Assembly (NCBI RefSeq): GCF_036588685.1
Contig: NC_086375.1
Span: forward strand, 43,307,270 to 43,371,269
Length of the DNA stretch: 64,000 nucleotides
DNA from: Mytilus trossulus
Lineage: Eukaryota; Mollusca; Bivalvia; Mytilida; Mytilidae
Reading direction: 5' to 3'
This document shows, piece by piece, positions 12,600 through 25,083 of the stretch. The notes beneath the pieces are model-generated. The model saw only the letters and a program-made list of their open reading frames with translations. It did no database searches and was not told the DNA's origin. Position 1 is the first letter of the stretch; each line of letters opens with the position of its first letter. Position numbers and translations under genes: made by a program.

Positions 12600-12724
12600 A
12601 TAGATTATTTATGTTTTGTTAAACTCGATGCATTTTCTCATTCTCATCTCATCTCAGGGCTCCGCCCTGAGATGAGATGAGAATGAGAAAATGCATCGAG
12701 TTTAACAAAACATAAATAATCTAT
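12600..12724. repeat. Perfect 61-bp-arm palindrome
   Basis: Positions 12600-12660 and 12664-12724 are exact reverse complements separated by only 3 bases, centred on GGGC-TCC-GCCC. The arms contain 'tcattctcatctcatctca'. Such a perfect, nearly loopless palindrome indicates a very recent fold-back insertion or an inverted duplication. No coding capacity. Confidence 0.9.
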
Positions 12725-12881
12725 AAATATCATTCGAATAAAACAAACTAACGATAACACTGACGAATAAGATGTTCACATACTTGAATTTAAATCTGGG
12801 TTGTTGTAGACAACTTATGTCATAAAACATTCACAAATTACCTATACTCAGTGATGAAAACTAAGTTTTAGTGATTCAGTA

Positions 12882-12884
12882 ATG
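12882..12884 (+). other. Candidate start-codon exon of the calmodulin-like gene
   Basis: The first recognised coding exon (13585) begins in phase 0 at the residue that follows Met in calmodulin. In vertebrate calmodulin genes an intron lies immediately after the ATG. Here an ATG is followed directly by a donor-like GTATGT, about 700 bp upstream. Other ATG-GT pairs exist, so this is tentative. Confidence 0.25.
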
Positions 12885-13584
12885 GTATGTATGTGTAACA
12901 ATATTTAGCCATATTTTACATTTAAGAACTAATCTGAGAAAAACAAAATAATGAAGCTAATAGACAGTAATTAACTTGACGAATTAATTTTTGCTTGCTT
13001 GATGTGACTTTGTCCAATGGCAAATACTTAAGGAATATACTGGAAGAGAAAAAAATAAATACAAAAGGTAAGGTTTCAAGGTTGGTCGGTCGGGATGACG
13101 GACGGGACTTTTTGACAACAACTTTAAAGTTGCGATAAGAGAATATGGTCAAATATTTTTCAATGAAACGGGTCACATTCGGAACCCTCAGAGTTGGTGA
13201 AAGGGTTCTTTTGCGGACATGAAATGTGGCCCTCATCCTATACGAAGCATCGGATATTTCGTCCCCATTCCGACCGCACGTATATGTAAGTGCGTACTTT
13301 TATTTACAAACTGCGCAGCTAAAGAGACGCCCAACTTTAGCAAGAGTTTTTAAGTTCGGACAGAACCGAAGCTCTTCACTATCTAATTGGATGATTGATT
13401 ATCTTTAGTATACTCGTTAGAATCATATGATCACTACTTGAATTCTCTCCTGGAAGTAAAGTCTTATTGTAATACAAAGTGTTTTTTTAGTGTACCATAT
13501 TTAATGTATTCTATAAGGAATTCTGGATTTCATCCATCTCGAAAAAGGAGAAATATACTTTTAACGCGTGTGTCTTTTGTAGGT

Positions 13585-16197
13585 CGACAAATTGACCCAA
13601 GAGCAAATTTCGGGTAAGCTGTACATATTTTAAAAACAAACTATTAAAAATTAAAATTCTCTGTAAGATCGTATAATTAAAGAAATCTACGGATTGTTCA
13701 CAAACACGGATTTTTTTTCTCGGTTGGAGCACTCCCTTCGATAATAAAACAACTACAATGCAATCTATCAATCGATCAATCTAAAGTGTACTCTTCTCAT
13801 GATGTATGATCCATTGATTTGTGCAAGAAAGGCCGGGGAATTTCGAAAATTTATTCAAATTCAGAATCAGTTAAAAACAAAAGAATAGCTTGTAGATACA
13901 TTTTTCATTTTTAAAGTAGGATATCATAATGATGCTAGTATGTGGATTAATTTATCAGTTTCAAGAGCTACATTGCCATTGCGTCATCCTTGTAATAGCT
14001 TTCGTTTTTGCATTTGAAACAAAAGTTGGCGCGTAACGGGGAGATAATTTGGACGATTTACTCACATCAATCGTCAATCCTGTGAATCCGCTACTCTCTC
14101 CCTCTGTCATTTAAAAATGAGTTAACGGAATCGGTGGAGTTTAGACGAGTGATGTATAACTTCATTGTATCGTTCACATACTCAAATATGTAAGATATAA
14201 CGGAAGCTCCTGATAAGTGGCTATAACTTCAGATACGTCAATGACAAAATAAGTCATTTTTAACTCGTGGCTAAGCTATGATACATATATAATATAACCA
14301 CATTTACAGCAAAGGATATTGAAACGCCTTAATTTAATTAACTTAACGTCTTTTATAATATGGTTTACTTTCAATTGACGGTAGTTGTCACCCATTGATG
14401 TAGATCTGAGCCAACAAGGTATTAATTCAAGATGGAGAATACACGTACATTGCTTGTTTCATTTCCTACGACAGAGTGAGTCAGCTCTATCAAGTATACT
14501 GAAGACCTAGCTATCATTCGATGGTAAATACTCAGAACATTTTTGTTTTTATTGGTTTGGGATTTTAAATCTGTAGATATCACATGATTTGTTCATATGC
14601 TTTTCTTCGTTTTTCCTAAGAATGCCGAGCAGCCTTTCGTCTGTTTGACAAGGATGGAGATGGTACAATAACTACGGAAGAACTTGCAATAATAATGAGA
14701 TCTCTAGGCCAAAATCCTACAGACATACAGTTAAAAAACATCATAGATGAGGTCGACACAGACGGTATGAAAAACTATACATAGAAATAAAAGCACTTTA
14801 AAACACAGTCACTGAGACAAGTGCCTGTGCTTTAAAACCCTAAACAAACGAAGAAAAAAAATATTACGTAACAAAATAAACACGATGGTGTTAACGATAA
14901 CAATGATCACGATAACGTCGACGATGATTTATTGATGGTTGCTGGACGTCCAGTAGCAAATATTTCATGCATATTCAGGACGAAAGTATGAGATTGGGTT
15001 TGATTGCCAATGAGACAACAACACACCGGAGTATTTAAATTCTACGTTTCAACTACGTTTTGAACAAAAGTGTCCCGTTATTTTGAAAACTACTTTTTTT
15101 TCTAGGTTTGTGCTACGTTTCTATCACGTTTTGCTACGTATATTAGCACCTGTAGACCTACGTTTTCACCACGCATTGATACGTTTCGATACGTAGTAAG
15201 CACGTTTTGTTGCGATCCGCTAAGCTTTGATACGTATTTACTAGGTTTCTACTTCGTTTCAATTTTCGCTATGTTTGTTGTTGAGTTTTCAAAACTTACG
15301 GGGCATGTCTAGTTTTGAACAAAGGATCACTACGTTTCGATAAGCTTCGTTACGTATATTCCCGTTTCGCTAGCTATACGCTTTCAAAACGTAGTTAAAC
15401 GTAGCTCTTGAAACGTGACAGCGTGACTGGGGCTTAACTTGTACTGTTTTACTACTTTAGGTGATGGTACTGTGGATTTCCATGAATTTCTAACTATGAT
15501 GTCAAAACAACTGGCGTCACGAGACACAGCTGGTGAAATTCGGGAAGCCTTTAAAGTCTTCGATAAGGATGGAGATGGATTTATTATTGTAGAAGAATTC
15601 CGGGAAATCATGGGAAATATGGGAGAAAAAATGACGGAGGAAGAGGTAGACGAGATGATACAGGAGGTCGACATGGACGGAGATGGACGAATTTATTGTG
15701 ATGGTTATGTAGTTTATTATTACTGAGCTAGTATACACTTTTGTTGAGGAGCAAACTAATATTTATTTTCAAAATTGAGTAATGTAACGTCTATATATAA
15801 AAAACAAATTCAGAACGTATTTTTTAAGTTAATAATTCGACAATAAACAAGATTGCAGCCCAGTGCAGATTTAATCATTATATGTTTTATGTGACTATAG
15901 AGGCTTTTTTTATACTAAGACTTAAATGTATGTACATGTATATCTATTAAAACAAATACATCGAGGGATTCAATTGGCGCAAGCATGTGCATGTGCATAG
16001 AGAGGGTGTAAAATGAGCAACTGAATATTTGTTCGAGCAAATTTATTTCTTGCTTGATATTTTTTTCTTGAACAACAAAAAACGAATATTAATAGAGCAA
16101 TTTTCTGCATTCATTTCATTAAATAACTAAAACTGAAAGTAAAAAAATCAAAATTTTGTCTTTTTCAGAATTTGTGAAAATGCTGACAACGAAGTGA
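13585..16197 (+). CDS. Divergent calmodulin (calmodulin-like Ca2+ sensor), four exons seen
   Basis: Exons: 13585-13615, 14621-14764, 15461-15703 and 16169-16197. All have GT/AG borders and join in phase, with codons split at residues 12, 59 and 141. Counting an upstream Met exon, the product is exactly 149 residues, the calmodulin length. All four EF-hand loops keep Asp at 1, 3 and 5 and Glu at 12: [48 protein letters not shown] (residues 21, 57, 94, 130). The last Glu exists only after splicing to 16169, because read-through past 15703 gives a short nonsense tail. The Lys at 116 (GEK) is kept. Several hydrophobic target-binding positions differ from canonical calmodulin: Cys at 13, Ile at 52, Leu at 77, Leu at 146. 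It should bind four Ca2+ and regulate targets in the cytosol or nucleus, with shifted specificity. Bivalve shell-forming calmodulin-like proteins are a possible comparison. There is no sign of decay. Confidence 0.85.
14985..15035 (+). repeat. Fragment of the 'gattgccaatgagacaac' repeat (family B)
   Basis: A short copy of the mussel repeat found at greater length at 19470, inserted in the third visible intron region of the calmodulin-like gene. Confidence 0.6.
15040..15420. repeat. Degenerate 'ctACGTTTCgatACGTA' array inside an intron
   Basis: About 25 occurrences of ACGTTT, ACGTAT or closely related words are packed into 380 bp in the intron between the exons ending 14764 and starting 15461. 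Spacing is irregular, so it is not a clean satellite. A similar but smaller cluster with 'aacgtaacgt' lies near 18870. Confidence 0.65.
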
Positions 16198-16659
16198 ATC
16201 ATCTGAAATGCCATGTTGATATATACTGTTGTGGCATTCACAGCCCAAGCACTAACTTTATAACGATAGACTTATTGTATCAAGTAATGTTTATAATTTA
16301 AAAGTGTAGCAATATTTTATATGTAATATATGTAATATTAATATTTTTGATTTTTTTTAAATGAATTTTTACAGACAAATTTTGAACTATACCTCAGTGG
16401 TATAGCGAAAAAATGTTAAAACTTTCTGAAATTAACAAGCAAAAAACTTTTATATTTTCCAATGATCGGTTCTTTTTATTTTCATTTTCTAATTTTAATA
16501 TTATGTGTTAACAAAAGTAGGGATAGGTGCATTGTCCATATTGTCTCCCGGTTCCATCGACCATGAACTCAAATACACGCGCATATTTAAATCATTTATT
16601 TTATATTTTATATTTATACATTTTCAGCAAAATATTCTAAAATCAAGTGAGAAAAAAAC
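16198..16659. other. 3' region of the calmodulin-like gene, AT-rich
   Basis: Downstream of the TGA at 16195-16197. No canonical AATAAA is seen before the retrotransposon tail at 16660, so the polyadenylation site is not identified. Confidence 0.4.
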
Positions 16660-16882
16660 AAAAAAACAAAAAAAAAAGTGGGGTTTGCCACATCTCTGGA
16701 GTAGCAACTCTCAAATACTTTTTTATTTAACAAATAATACCTGTATGACTATTTCAATAGTTTATTTTACAATGTTATGTAAAATACTGTATGTTGTATC
16801 AATCATATATGTTATGTGTATATGCCCCCCTGGGGACCTAATTTGGAAAATAAAATTTATCTTATCTTATCTTATCTTATAA
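16660..16882 (+). mobile_element. 3' end of a non-LTR retrotransposon with (CTTAT)n tail
   Basis: The sequence ends 'cccctggggacctaatttgg', AATAAA, then about five CTTAT units (16857-16880). A short unit-repeat tail after an AATAAA-like word is typical of CR1/RTE-class LINE 3' ends. It is 5' truncated and no reverse transcriptase frame remains. Confidence 0.65.
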
Positions 16883-17057
16883 TCACAGCATCTTCGAAAC
16901 TGGCGTCAACACAGTAAAAATTATAATTTCCAATTAAACCCTTGTATTTTGATGAGATGAAATATAATTGAAACTCTTCATTAGGGAGAAAAAGCAAGTG
17001 AGACCTGCAACATTAACATTCGTTTGTGGGATTCTTGTACGCCAGGCTCGTGTCCCT

Positions 17058-17245
17058 CTAGTCTGGAAGTGTGATTTCATCTGTTACATCGGATTTGTTG
17101 GCGTCATCGTGGCGCTCACAAGATGCGGCATCTTCAAAGCTGATAATTGGTTCCATTTCTAGTTCCAATGGAACAAACTTGTGTAGTTTGTCTAAAATTC
17201 TTATGATACATGTTGTTGTTGAAGGGTTTTCATTAAGCACTCCTT
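17058..17245 (-). pseudogene. Possible coding relic, unrecognised
   Basis: The minus strand is open for about 62 codons with a protein-like composition (NENPSTTTCIIRILDKLHKF, later an acidic Ser/Asp C-terminus) and a stop. It is preceded in frame by a stop close to an acceptor-like 'tttcag', and it has no ATG at its head. GC is higher than in the flanks. It could be the last exon of a lost gene or a transposon fragment. Function unknown. Confidence 0.25.
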
Positions 17246-17259
17246 TCGTTTATACCTGA

Positions 17260-19469
17260 AATTTTAATCAGAATATAATATTATGTTGGAATTGTTTCAA
17301 TAAAAGGACATTTCGTAATTAATGTTTTTGTGAATGTATTTCAATGGAACATGCAATTGCGTTTCCAAATTCCGACATCAAGTGTATCTATAAGTTTTTT
17401 CTTAAAAGGAAACATGAGTCATTTGTACCAAGTTTATAGTCTTTCTTAATATCAATTTCTAAATCTATGAATTTTACTTTGTTGTTGGCTTACTGTCTTA
17501 TGTTAACATCACATTTTTCTGCGGTCCGATTCAATTCTTTAGTCTTGGGTGCTTGAATTTCTTTATATATTTGGTATGGCTTAAAAGGCCTGTTAGTGTG
17601 TGAAAGAATATTAGGATCTTTTCTTAACGTCTTTTTTAAAGTATAGTAATGTATAAGTACTCCTACACGTCCACTCTGTTGCTTTTTCTTTTTTTTTTTT
17701 ATCAAAAAGGGGCATCCATGTCCTGCCGTTTTATTTTTCCCTCAATGCGTTCCTGCCTTTTATTAGTGTATTTTGACTTTTTTACATGAACTGTCATCCT
17801 GCCTTCTTTTCTTTTTTTTAACTCAAAACCCATGTCCTGCATTTTTTAAAATTTCATCCTAGCTCCCACCCCCAAAAAATCAAATGGTAGTCCCCTTATT
17901 TAGACAAGAACATCACACACTGAATGTTTTGTAAAACAATTTAACACAAAATGGCTTATTGAGCATGGGGTAGATAATATATAGGTTCGTTTCGTGTGTA
18001 TTTTAGTCCAGACACCATCCAATTGACTGTCGATTTGACCTCAGAGTTACCATATAAGCGATGTAAACACAAATAAAGATATGAATAGATTAAACAAACA
18101 CGTGCAATTGGATTTTTATAGGTCTGTTTGATTTTATTTTATAGATTAAAAAAAAGATGTTTCTCATTGTTTTTAACCGTATAAGAACGATTTTATGTAC
18201 ATATAATTAGTAATTAAATGATTTACCGTAGGTCACTTTCATTGTTGACATTCTTTTTCTTTAAATAACCAGTACACGTACAATACAAAAAAAGGCACAA
18301 AAAAAAATAAGGATGACAAGTTATGTAAAAAAGAGTCAGAAACTAATGCAAGACATGAATTAAAACAAGAAAAATGCGCACAAGCATTTTTTTATCCACC
18401 CCCCCCCCCCCCCCCCCCCAAATAAAATCTTATCTGTATAGGTCAATGCTTGATCAGCTTGTCTGAAAAATGATCGATTAAGTTATTAGATCTTCTTCAA
18501 AATATAAACTTTAAACATCATCATATGTTAAGAAAATCAAAACGTTAATAAACAATCTTGACGACTGATATTCATATGGAATAATGTCTGCCCTGTAGGA
18601 TATTGAGCAAATCAAACACACCTTTTCACCTGCATGCTTTTCTAGTTATCGTCATGAAATCTTTTTATAGATCTTCATACCCGTCTTCCTGTTTAGTCGT
18701 TGGAACCACATAGAAGGATTGTAACACATCCTTGTTTCAGTATGGAATATGTGTTCATTAGAATTTTCAGTGTACTCATTTATATTTCAACATCAATGCA
18801 ATATTGACACCAGCTGTTACATGCATAGTAAGATTTTACCTGCGAGTGTTTCACAAAGGTGATCGCAAACGTAACGTAAACGTAACGTAGACTTACGATA
18901 ATAATGGAAAAGGGGTGCTCTCTTTGACAGCCGCGTTCATGTCTATAAAAAGAATCGTTCTTTCAAAACCAGGAAGAACATTCATACCATCGTATTTTGA
19001 AATAATTATCAGTTTTTTGTTAGTATAGTAATGAGGTTTAGTGAGGTAAGCATGATAAGTGTCCAATCTAGTTTTGTGAAATTTTTTGCTTTGATTTTAT
19101 TAGAAAATTGACTGGCGGAGGTTGTTTTTTTCATGCACGGTCTGTTTTTGCTATTGTTGAAGAATGATGAAGTCATACAAAAAAAAAACCCAGTTACATT
19201 CATTGGGACTTTTTTACTAGAAATTATAAGTATCTTTGAATGTTATTTATGAACAGGTATAAAATGTGTTAAGCATTGTGAAAGTTTCTTGTGCGTGTCT
19301 AGGTTGTTTTTTTGTCAAGGAGAAACCCACTGGCAAAACAACAATCAATTATGGAAATGTAAAAAGTATATGCATATTTTTATTTCATATTTTATAACGC
19401 TATGCGGTGCATTTGTTATTGTATCATCCAAAAAATAGTCATCAGGACATTAGGAAAGCATAAAATAGA
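17260..19469. other. Intergenic low-complexity DNA with a 21-bp C run
   Basis: No gene is recognised. Notable are CT-rich stretches with 'tgtcctgcctttt'-like words at 17700-17840, related in style to 2880-3010, and an uninterrupted C homopolymer at 18399-18419. A cluster of 'aacgtaacgta' words lies at 18865-18895. Confidence 0.6.
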
Positions 19470-19830
19470 TAAAAGATGTGGTGTGATTGCCAATGAGACA
19501 ACTCTCCATAAGAGACCAAAAATAACAAAGAAATTAACAGTTATAGGTCACCGTACGTCCTTCAGCAATAAGCAAAGCCCATACCGCATAGTCATCTATA
19601 AAAGGCCCCAAAATGACAATGTAAAACATTTCAAACGAGAAAACTAACGACCTGATTTATGTAAAAATTGAACAAAAAACAAATATGCAACGACAACCCC
19701 TGAATTACAGGCCGACATGGGACAGGCACATACATATATTTGGCGGGTTTAAGCATGATAGCGGGATCCCCCCTTTTTAACCTGGGACAGTGTCAAACAT
19801 AACAACATATGAACGAACTATAAAAATCAG
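19470..19830 (+). repeat. Mussel interspersed repeat family B, longest copy
   Basis: Starts near 'gatgtggtgtgattgccaat' and runs through 'agagaccaaaaataacaaag', 'caacgacaacccctgaatta' and 'gcgggatccccccttttt'. Shorter copies lie at 2310, 5508, 11125, 14985, 37197 and, inverted, 45810 and 54465. The part after 19690 resembles the reverse complement of the Penelope-like 3' region at 35.0 kb, so it may be part of a retroelement. Non-coding. Confidence 0.75.
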
Positions 19831-22467
19831 TTGAAAAAGGCTTAACTCATCAGATGGACTAAAATTCATCAGATGGACTAAAATACAAGTGGACGTGGAC
19901 GGGTACTATTATTATATTTATAAGTATTATTTGAGCCTGGAAGCAATTTTTAAGCAAGAACAACTTAAGCTGAGATTGCTGTTAGGGGTGAGCCAAGGCT
20001 CCGTCTTGAAGGCCGTACTTTGACCTATAATTATTAACATTAAATACATTTAATAAAGTGACCGCTGATTTTTTTCTCAATAAAATAAGTGGCTAAAAAT
20101 TACCCGTTTTCCTTCGATTTCCTTACTTAAAGAAATATCAGTATTGCTGGATCCTGGAAGCAATTTTTATGCAAACAATTATTATCTGTATTTAAAAAAA
20201 ATTTGTTAGAAATCAAACTGGTAAGTTAAAAAATACATATCGTAAAGCAAGATCATAGAACGCAAGATTTTTTTTTATCGAGGACCTTGAATTTCAATAT
20301 TATTGAAAGCTGAACAGACATGTACATTTTGTATATAACTACAACCAGGGACTTTCTATAATAGTATATACTTAGTATAGAAAGTTCTTGCTACAACGAA
20401 TGGGAGTGTTTATCTACTAACGTATTGAACATAATATTCTCGTAAGATCGGGAGACAATAACAAAAATGATCCAACAGCTGATTCAGCCGGTAACGAATT
20501 TCCGATATCATAAAAGATTCCCCAAAAAAAGGGAACTTCCTCTGCTTAATTGAGCCCCTAAATTTGAATATTGTTATATGTGTTCTCGTACAAAAACTGA
20601 ATAACACTGAGACGGACGGCTACACGAAAAAAAATTAAAGAAAAATACTGACACGGTTCACTATCGATCAAAAATTCGGAAAATTACAGATATATCACGT
20701 ATCATGATACAGCTGTTAAGGAAGCTGGCTTGTCAGGTTTTGGATTTTTGTCAGATTTTCAGAATCCTCTGGTTTTATCCATTTGAATGCCTTGAAAAAA
20801 TTTGCCCGGTGACCCCCATTTTTCTTTTTGAAATTCTTTAACATGTATAATGATAAACCGATAATCTGTAAATTAAAGTCTTATAAAATTTTAATTACTT
20901 TTTAACAGTTTTTGAGAACTTTAACTTGTCAATGATAAAGCTATGAAAAGTCAAGAGAAAATATTTTCCCGCTAAAATTTCAATGGCTCATATCTCGAAA
21001 ACAAGCACGATGACCTATATATATATTTTTTGCTCTTTGGATTCCTTTATTAAGGTCAAGTAACAGTAAATGAACGCCGTCTAGCGGATTCCGCGAAATA
21101 TTGCGACGTTTTGTACGAATTACGTCCCTTTGACCAGATTTTGCAATGTTAAAATTTCAACCGGCGACTTTTTAATGGGACAACGGTAAATCTGACAGAA
21201 AGTATGTATCTTCTAGGAGAATGAACTTGTTTGCTAAAATTGAAGAAATGCTACAGGATTTTGAAAATGAATATGAAAACAGTCATGAAGACGACCTTCA
21301 AAACGAAAATCAGGTGTCTGAGTTTGGATATCTGCCGACCAGTTAAAACAAGTGTGAAAACTGTTGCTCACTGTTGCTCACCACTATTTCTACATAATTG
21401 TGATGAGGAAAAACAGTGCGGTCTCGACAGTATATTGAACTCTGACACAAAATAGTACTTTTTATGTCATTGTTTACTTAAACTAACCAACAAATATGCA
21501 GAAATGAAACTTCTGGTGAAAGGGAAATATATTTAGACCATTTTGAGTCAAAATTCACTTGTCTATGAGTTTGCGTTAAAAATTCAGGATTAATGCGCTT
21601 CATAGTACACTAATTTAAGATTTCCAGAAAACAGGGAGTTATTTTGGTAGTACCTGTGTTTTCAAGATCAGAAATTTCATATAAGACTTTAAACATTGGT
21701 TGAAAATTGGCATGTAGAAAGGTGATACATGTACAATTCAGGATATACCTGGTTTCCTTGAAGTTAAACTTAAGGTAAAATATTTAGATAGCTGTGAAAA
21801 TTGCAAGATTCGGTTGAACAGATAGGGATTTTTAATTGGTGGTTTGACACCTTTATTTTCGTTTTCCTCCCAAAATAACACAAACTGAATAATCATAAGA
21901 AAAGATGACAAATGCGACTATACCTATATAGAACACAGGGGCATGATGATTAATTCATTGTAGAAGGAAGAGAAGCGACACACAAAATTAGGTCTTCTCG
22001 TTTATTAGTATAGATACTCTAACTTTTCTTTTACAGTACTTTGTATATCCCCATCCCTGTTTCACTTGAATTATTGTCAGCTTATTCGAATATGAGCATG
22101 TTTTCTGGAACGTTTGAAATAAATGCAATTCGTCTAATGTTTGAATGTAAATTTACACAATCATGTAATTATAAACATTTAGCATGTTTTAAAAACAAGA
22201 AGAAAGGTTTATAAGTGCAACACACGGTATTTTTGGACAAGAAATCAATTTTTCTTACACTTTTAAAATTCAAATGAAGTAAAACAAGAAATCAATCTGG
22301 TTGACGCAACAATGACAATCTGTTACACAGAATAATAGTGGTGCATTTCTTTCCAGTGGGTCTCAATCAACACTGATTTACAGAAATCTTGGTAAGAATT
22401 TAGTCTTAGATGCTTGATTTTTTTATTATTTGTTATTGGCTTTGAACAAGCTGTCAGTAACTGCGTG
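19831..22467. repeat. Repeat-derived intergenic DNA
   Basis: Includes a hairpin near 20348-20388 (actttctata/tatagaaagt) and a segment at 20700-21180 with 'gaccccca' and 'catatctcgaaaacaagcac', typical of a bivalve repeat. A short acidic frame from ATG 21221 to TAA 21346 (41 codons, rich in Glu/Asp/Asn) has no support beyond composition. I see no convincing gene. Confidence 0.5.
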
Positions 22468-23980
22468 TAGTGGCGGATAAAGAGGGGGGCATGAGGGCGT
22501 ACGCCCCCTTTTTGCTTGGACTTAGACTATACTTCGTAAACTTTGCCATTTCCCGTGTATTTAATTTTTATGAGACATTTCTTTTCATATACAGATTTTT
22601 TTTCGCCAGTATTTACTGATTATTTCAAAAGTAAAACTACAAAATACTGAACTCCGAGGAAAGTTCAAAACGGAAAGTCCCTAATCAAATGGCAAATTCA
22701 AATGATAAAACACATCAAACGAATGGACAACAACTGTCATATTCCTGACTTGGTACAGGCATTTTCAAATGTAGAAAATGATGGATTGAACCTGGTTTTA
22801 TAGTGCTAAACCTCTAACTTATATGGCAGTCGCATCACAGTAGAGTGATTCGGTATGGTTGAGTTGACCAGTTCGTCGAAAAAACGTCACTCAGTCATTT
22901 TGAAATTCAAATTACAGGAACACATTTGCAATTCTGAGCATGAAAAATCATGACACCTTCAAAGCGACAAAGGAGTGAGCAAGAACGTATTGACTTATAT
23001 TTCACAATTCAACCAAAAAAAGTTATAATCTATTATAATCTCATGAAAAAAGTTCCACATTAATATTATTTACCTACGAAATTATGTTTAACCCCAAACG
23101 CCCGCGCCTATCTTAAAATAACATAGCTGAATAATTATCCCCAGTCAGTATAAGCTCTGGATAGATTTAAAGTGCAAGGTTCGAGCCGTTGTTTGAGGAG
23201 GCAGTCTGAGATCTGAGAGTCTGGCCGTATTTAGATTGAAAACAATAATCTTGTGCACTTTTTGGCTAATAGAAACGAAAATTTCCAACAGAATAATATA
23301 GCATTAAATGAACATAATAAATAAAAAACGGGCGTACTTTTTTTCGGGACGGGGGTTTGCATGAACTGATATATCGAATACTTTTATCAAGATCAGACTG
23401 CAACCTGCCTGCTGGTGTGGCCTTTATGTCTCCATTTGTCGACCGTCATTCACAAATTCGTTGTCGTTTCAGACTCATTAATAGCCTTTGGTTAATTTTC
23501 AATTGTGTTGGGTAAAACATATCAACCAAACATTTGTATAAAAATTGCTTGTTTGTCTTTTTTAACTCGTGTCGCTCGTATTGTAAAATTCATCGAATAG
23601 CGCGGCGTGTATCTTGTTTACAACAAGAAATCTGTGAGTTTATGCTAACTTAACATACAACAAGCGAGAATTGTCCATGTCAATTTTTTACTGACAAGTC
23701 CCACATCAAATATATCAGTTCATAGCTTTTGACCCTTACTATAATTTTATGATAGACAATTTATGTATGGGGAGAATACAACATCAAAAATGTCCAACTC
23801 TTACACTTAACATCAACTATTAAATATACATGCCCCACGTCAAGAACCGTTTAAAAAGTGCATTTTACACTTATTTTATGTTTTTTAGCCAAAAAAAGGT
23901 CCCAAAATTTGTTCGCCTCGCTCCGCTCGCCGAATTAAAAAAACTTCGCCCCACTTTGCAAAATCCTGGATCCGCCCCTG
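22468..23980. mobile_element. Long member of a TIR element family ('agtggcggat ... atccgcccctg')
   Basis: The left end 'gtagtggcggataaagaggg' and right end 'cctggatccgcccctg' are inverted versions of the same terminus, as in the 151-bp element at 33404. Ends of this type are seen in hAT-superfamily elements. No target duplication is clear. It contains an inverted family A repeat at 22630-22850. No transposase frame is visible, so it is non-autonomous or two unrelated ends. Confidence 0.45.
22630..22850 (-). repeat. Family A repeat, inverted copy
   Basis: Reverse complement of 8648-8860: reads 'actgaactccgaggaaagtt' ... 'aatgatggattgaacctggt' ... 'ctaaacctctaacttatatg'. Divergence is modest. 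It is nested within the element at 22468-23980. Confidence 0.8.
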
Positions 23981-24592
23981 TATTCTAGATGTAGTATGTC
24001 AAAACTGTCCATACAAAGACCCTATATTCACTGGGAAAAGACATCGTGTAGCAGGAAATAAGCAGAATGGGGGGCAAGTTTGGGACATTAATACTAAACT
24101 TAGTCTTGTACGGTAAGACTAGATATCCCCTATTTTAAAAATTATCACACCATTCGGAACAATTAAAAATATTTTCAAAGTATCAAAAAGGAAAGGAACC
24201 ACATAAATTAATACTGGTCATAAATTATCCGCTGCTGTCAGTCAGTCATATAGATGACACTAAACTATAATACATTTAAATTTTTAACCTTCTTTACGGT
24301 CGGAACAATGATTTAATGGGCGATATCTTTTTGCGCCAAAAAGTAACTCATTTGCGCCACAACTTAATTGCGCCAATACCTCTTTTGCGCCACCTAATTT
24401 TCAAAACTATAGGTATCATTTGCGCCAATAAAATAATCATCTAATTGCGCCAATTTATATATTTTTTGTAGCCTCGCATCCTAATAAAATTATACCGCTT
24501 TCTGGATCGTTACACAATACAAAGTCACCATCTTTGTTTGTAACAACACCAATATCATCCAATATTCTGTGAATTTCTTCTCCATTTTTAGA

Positions 24593-24772
24593 TTAAGCCG
24601 GACGCAGTTTTCTTTTTCTTTTCTCTCTATACATAGGCTGACACACATAATTTAAATCTTTCTTTTCTAAATTTTCTTCTTCAATTTTGAAGATCTCTGA
24701 ATTTATTATTTTTGAAGGTCGCTCTGACAACACATTGGTTGCTTTTCTTTTACACGCAGTTCTCAAAATTTA
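24593..24772 (-). pseudogene. Relic of a transposon-type protein (FLYWCH/Mutator-like region?)
   Basis: The minus strand encodes about 58 codons containing CKRKATNVLSERPSKII, then an acidic stretch, then QPMYREKRKRK and a stop. A Cys-Lys-Arg-rich segment followed by RPSKII-like and basic Tyr-Arg-Glu motifs resembles the linker between the FLYWCH zinc finger and transposase in MULE-type proteins. That recognition is from memory and weak. A separate frame just downstream (24480-24580) also looks coding-like, which suggests frameshift decay. Confidence 0.35.
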
Positions 24773-24944
24773 ACGTTCTAATTTCTGGACACTGATAATG
24801 AAAAAAATATATTTCTCTTTACAAATAAAAATATGGTATTTTATACTGCCAAAATCTGCTATGAAATTTTAATAAAGCGAAAATGTATTTTATAATCGTG
24901 ATAGATGACTTGTATTTGCATTAGAATTTTAAGAAAAAAATGTT

Positions 24945-25083
24945 TTATAGTCTATCAAAACTCTTTATAGAGTTGCTCTTGTTGTTAACTTATGTTTTAA
25001 AAAGCTGTATATTTTATATGTAACAAGTGGCGAGACTTTAATAAAGTATTTGTCTTGTCTTGTCTTGTCTTGTCTTGTCTTGA
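24945..25083 (+). mobile_element. 3' end of a non-LTR retrotransposon with (TTGTC)n tail, nested
   Basis: 'gcgagactttaataaagta' followed by five TTGTC units (25051-25080). Same architecture as the tail at 16660-16882. It lies inside the TIR element at 24318-25248, so it inserted later. Confidence 0.6.

Noticed and set aside
15439-15726. 95-residue EF-hand ORF taken as a gene on its own
   Set aside because: It is one exon of the calmodulin-like gene read into both introns. The true borders are 15461 and 15703.
21221-21346. 41-codon acidic frame
   Set aside because: Short, embedded in repeat-like DNA, with no conserved motif. Composition alone is insufficient.
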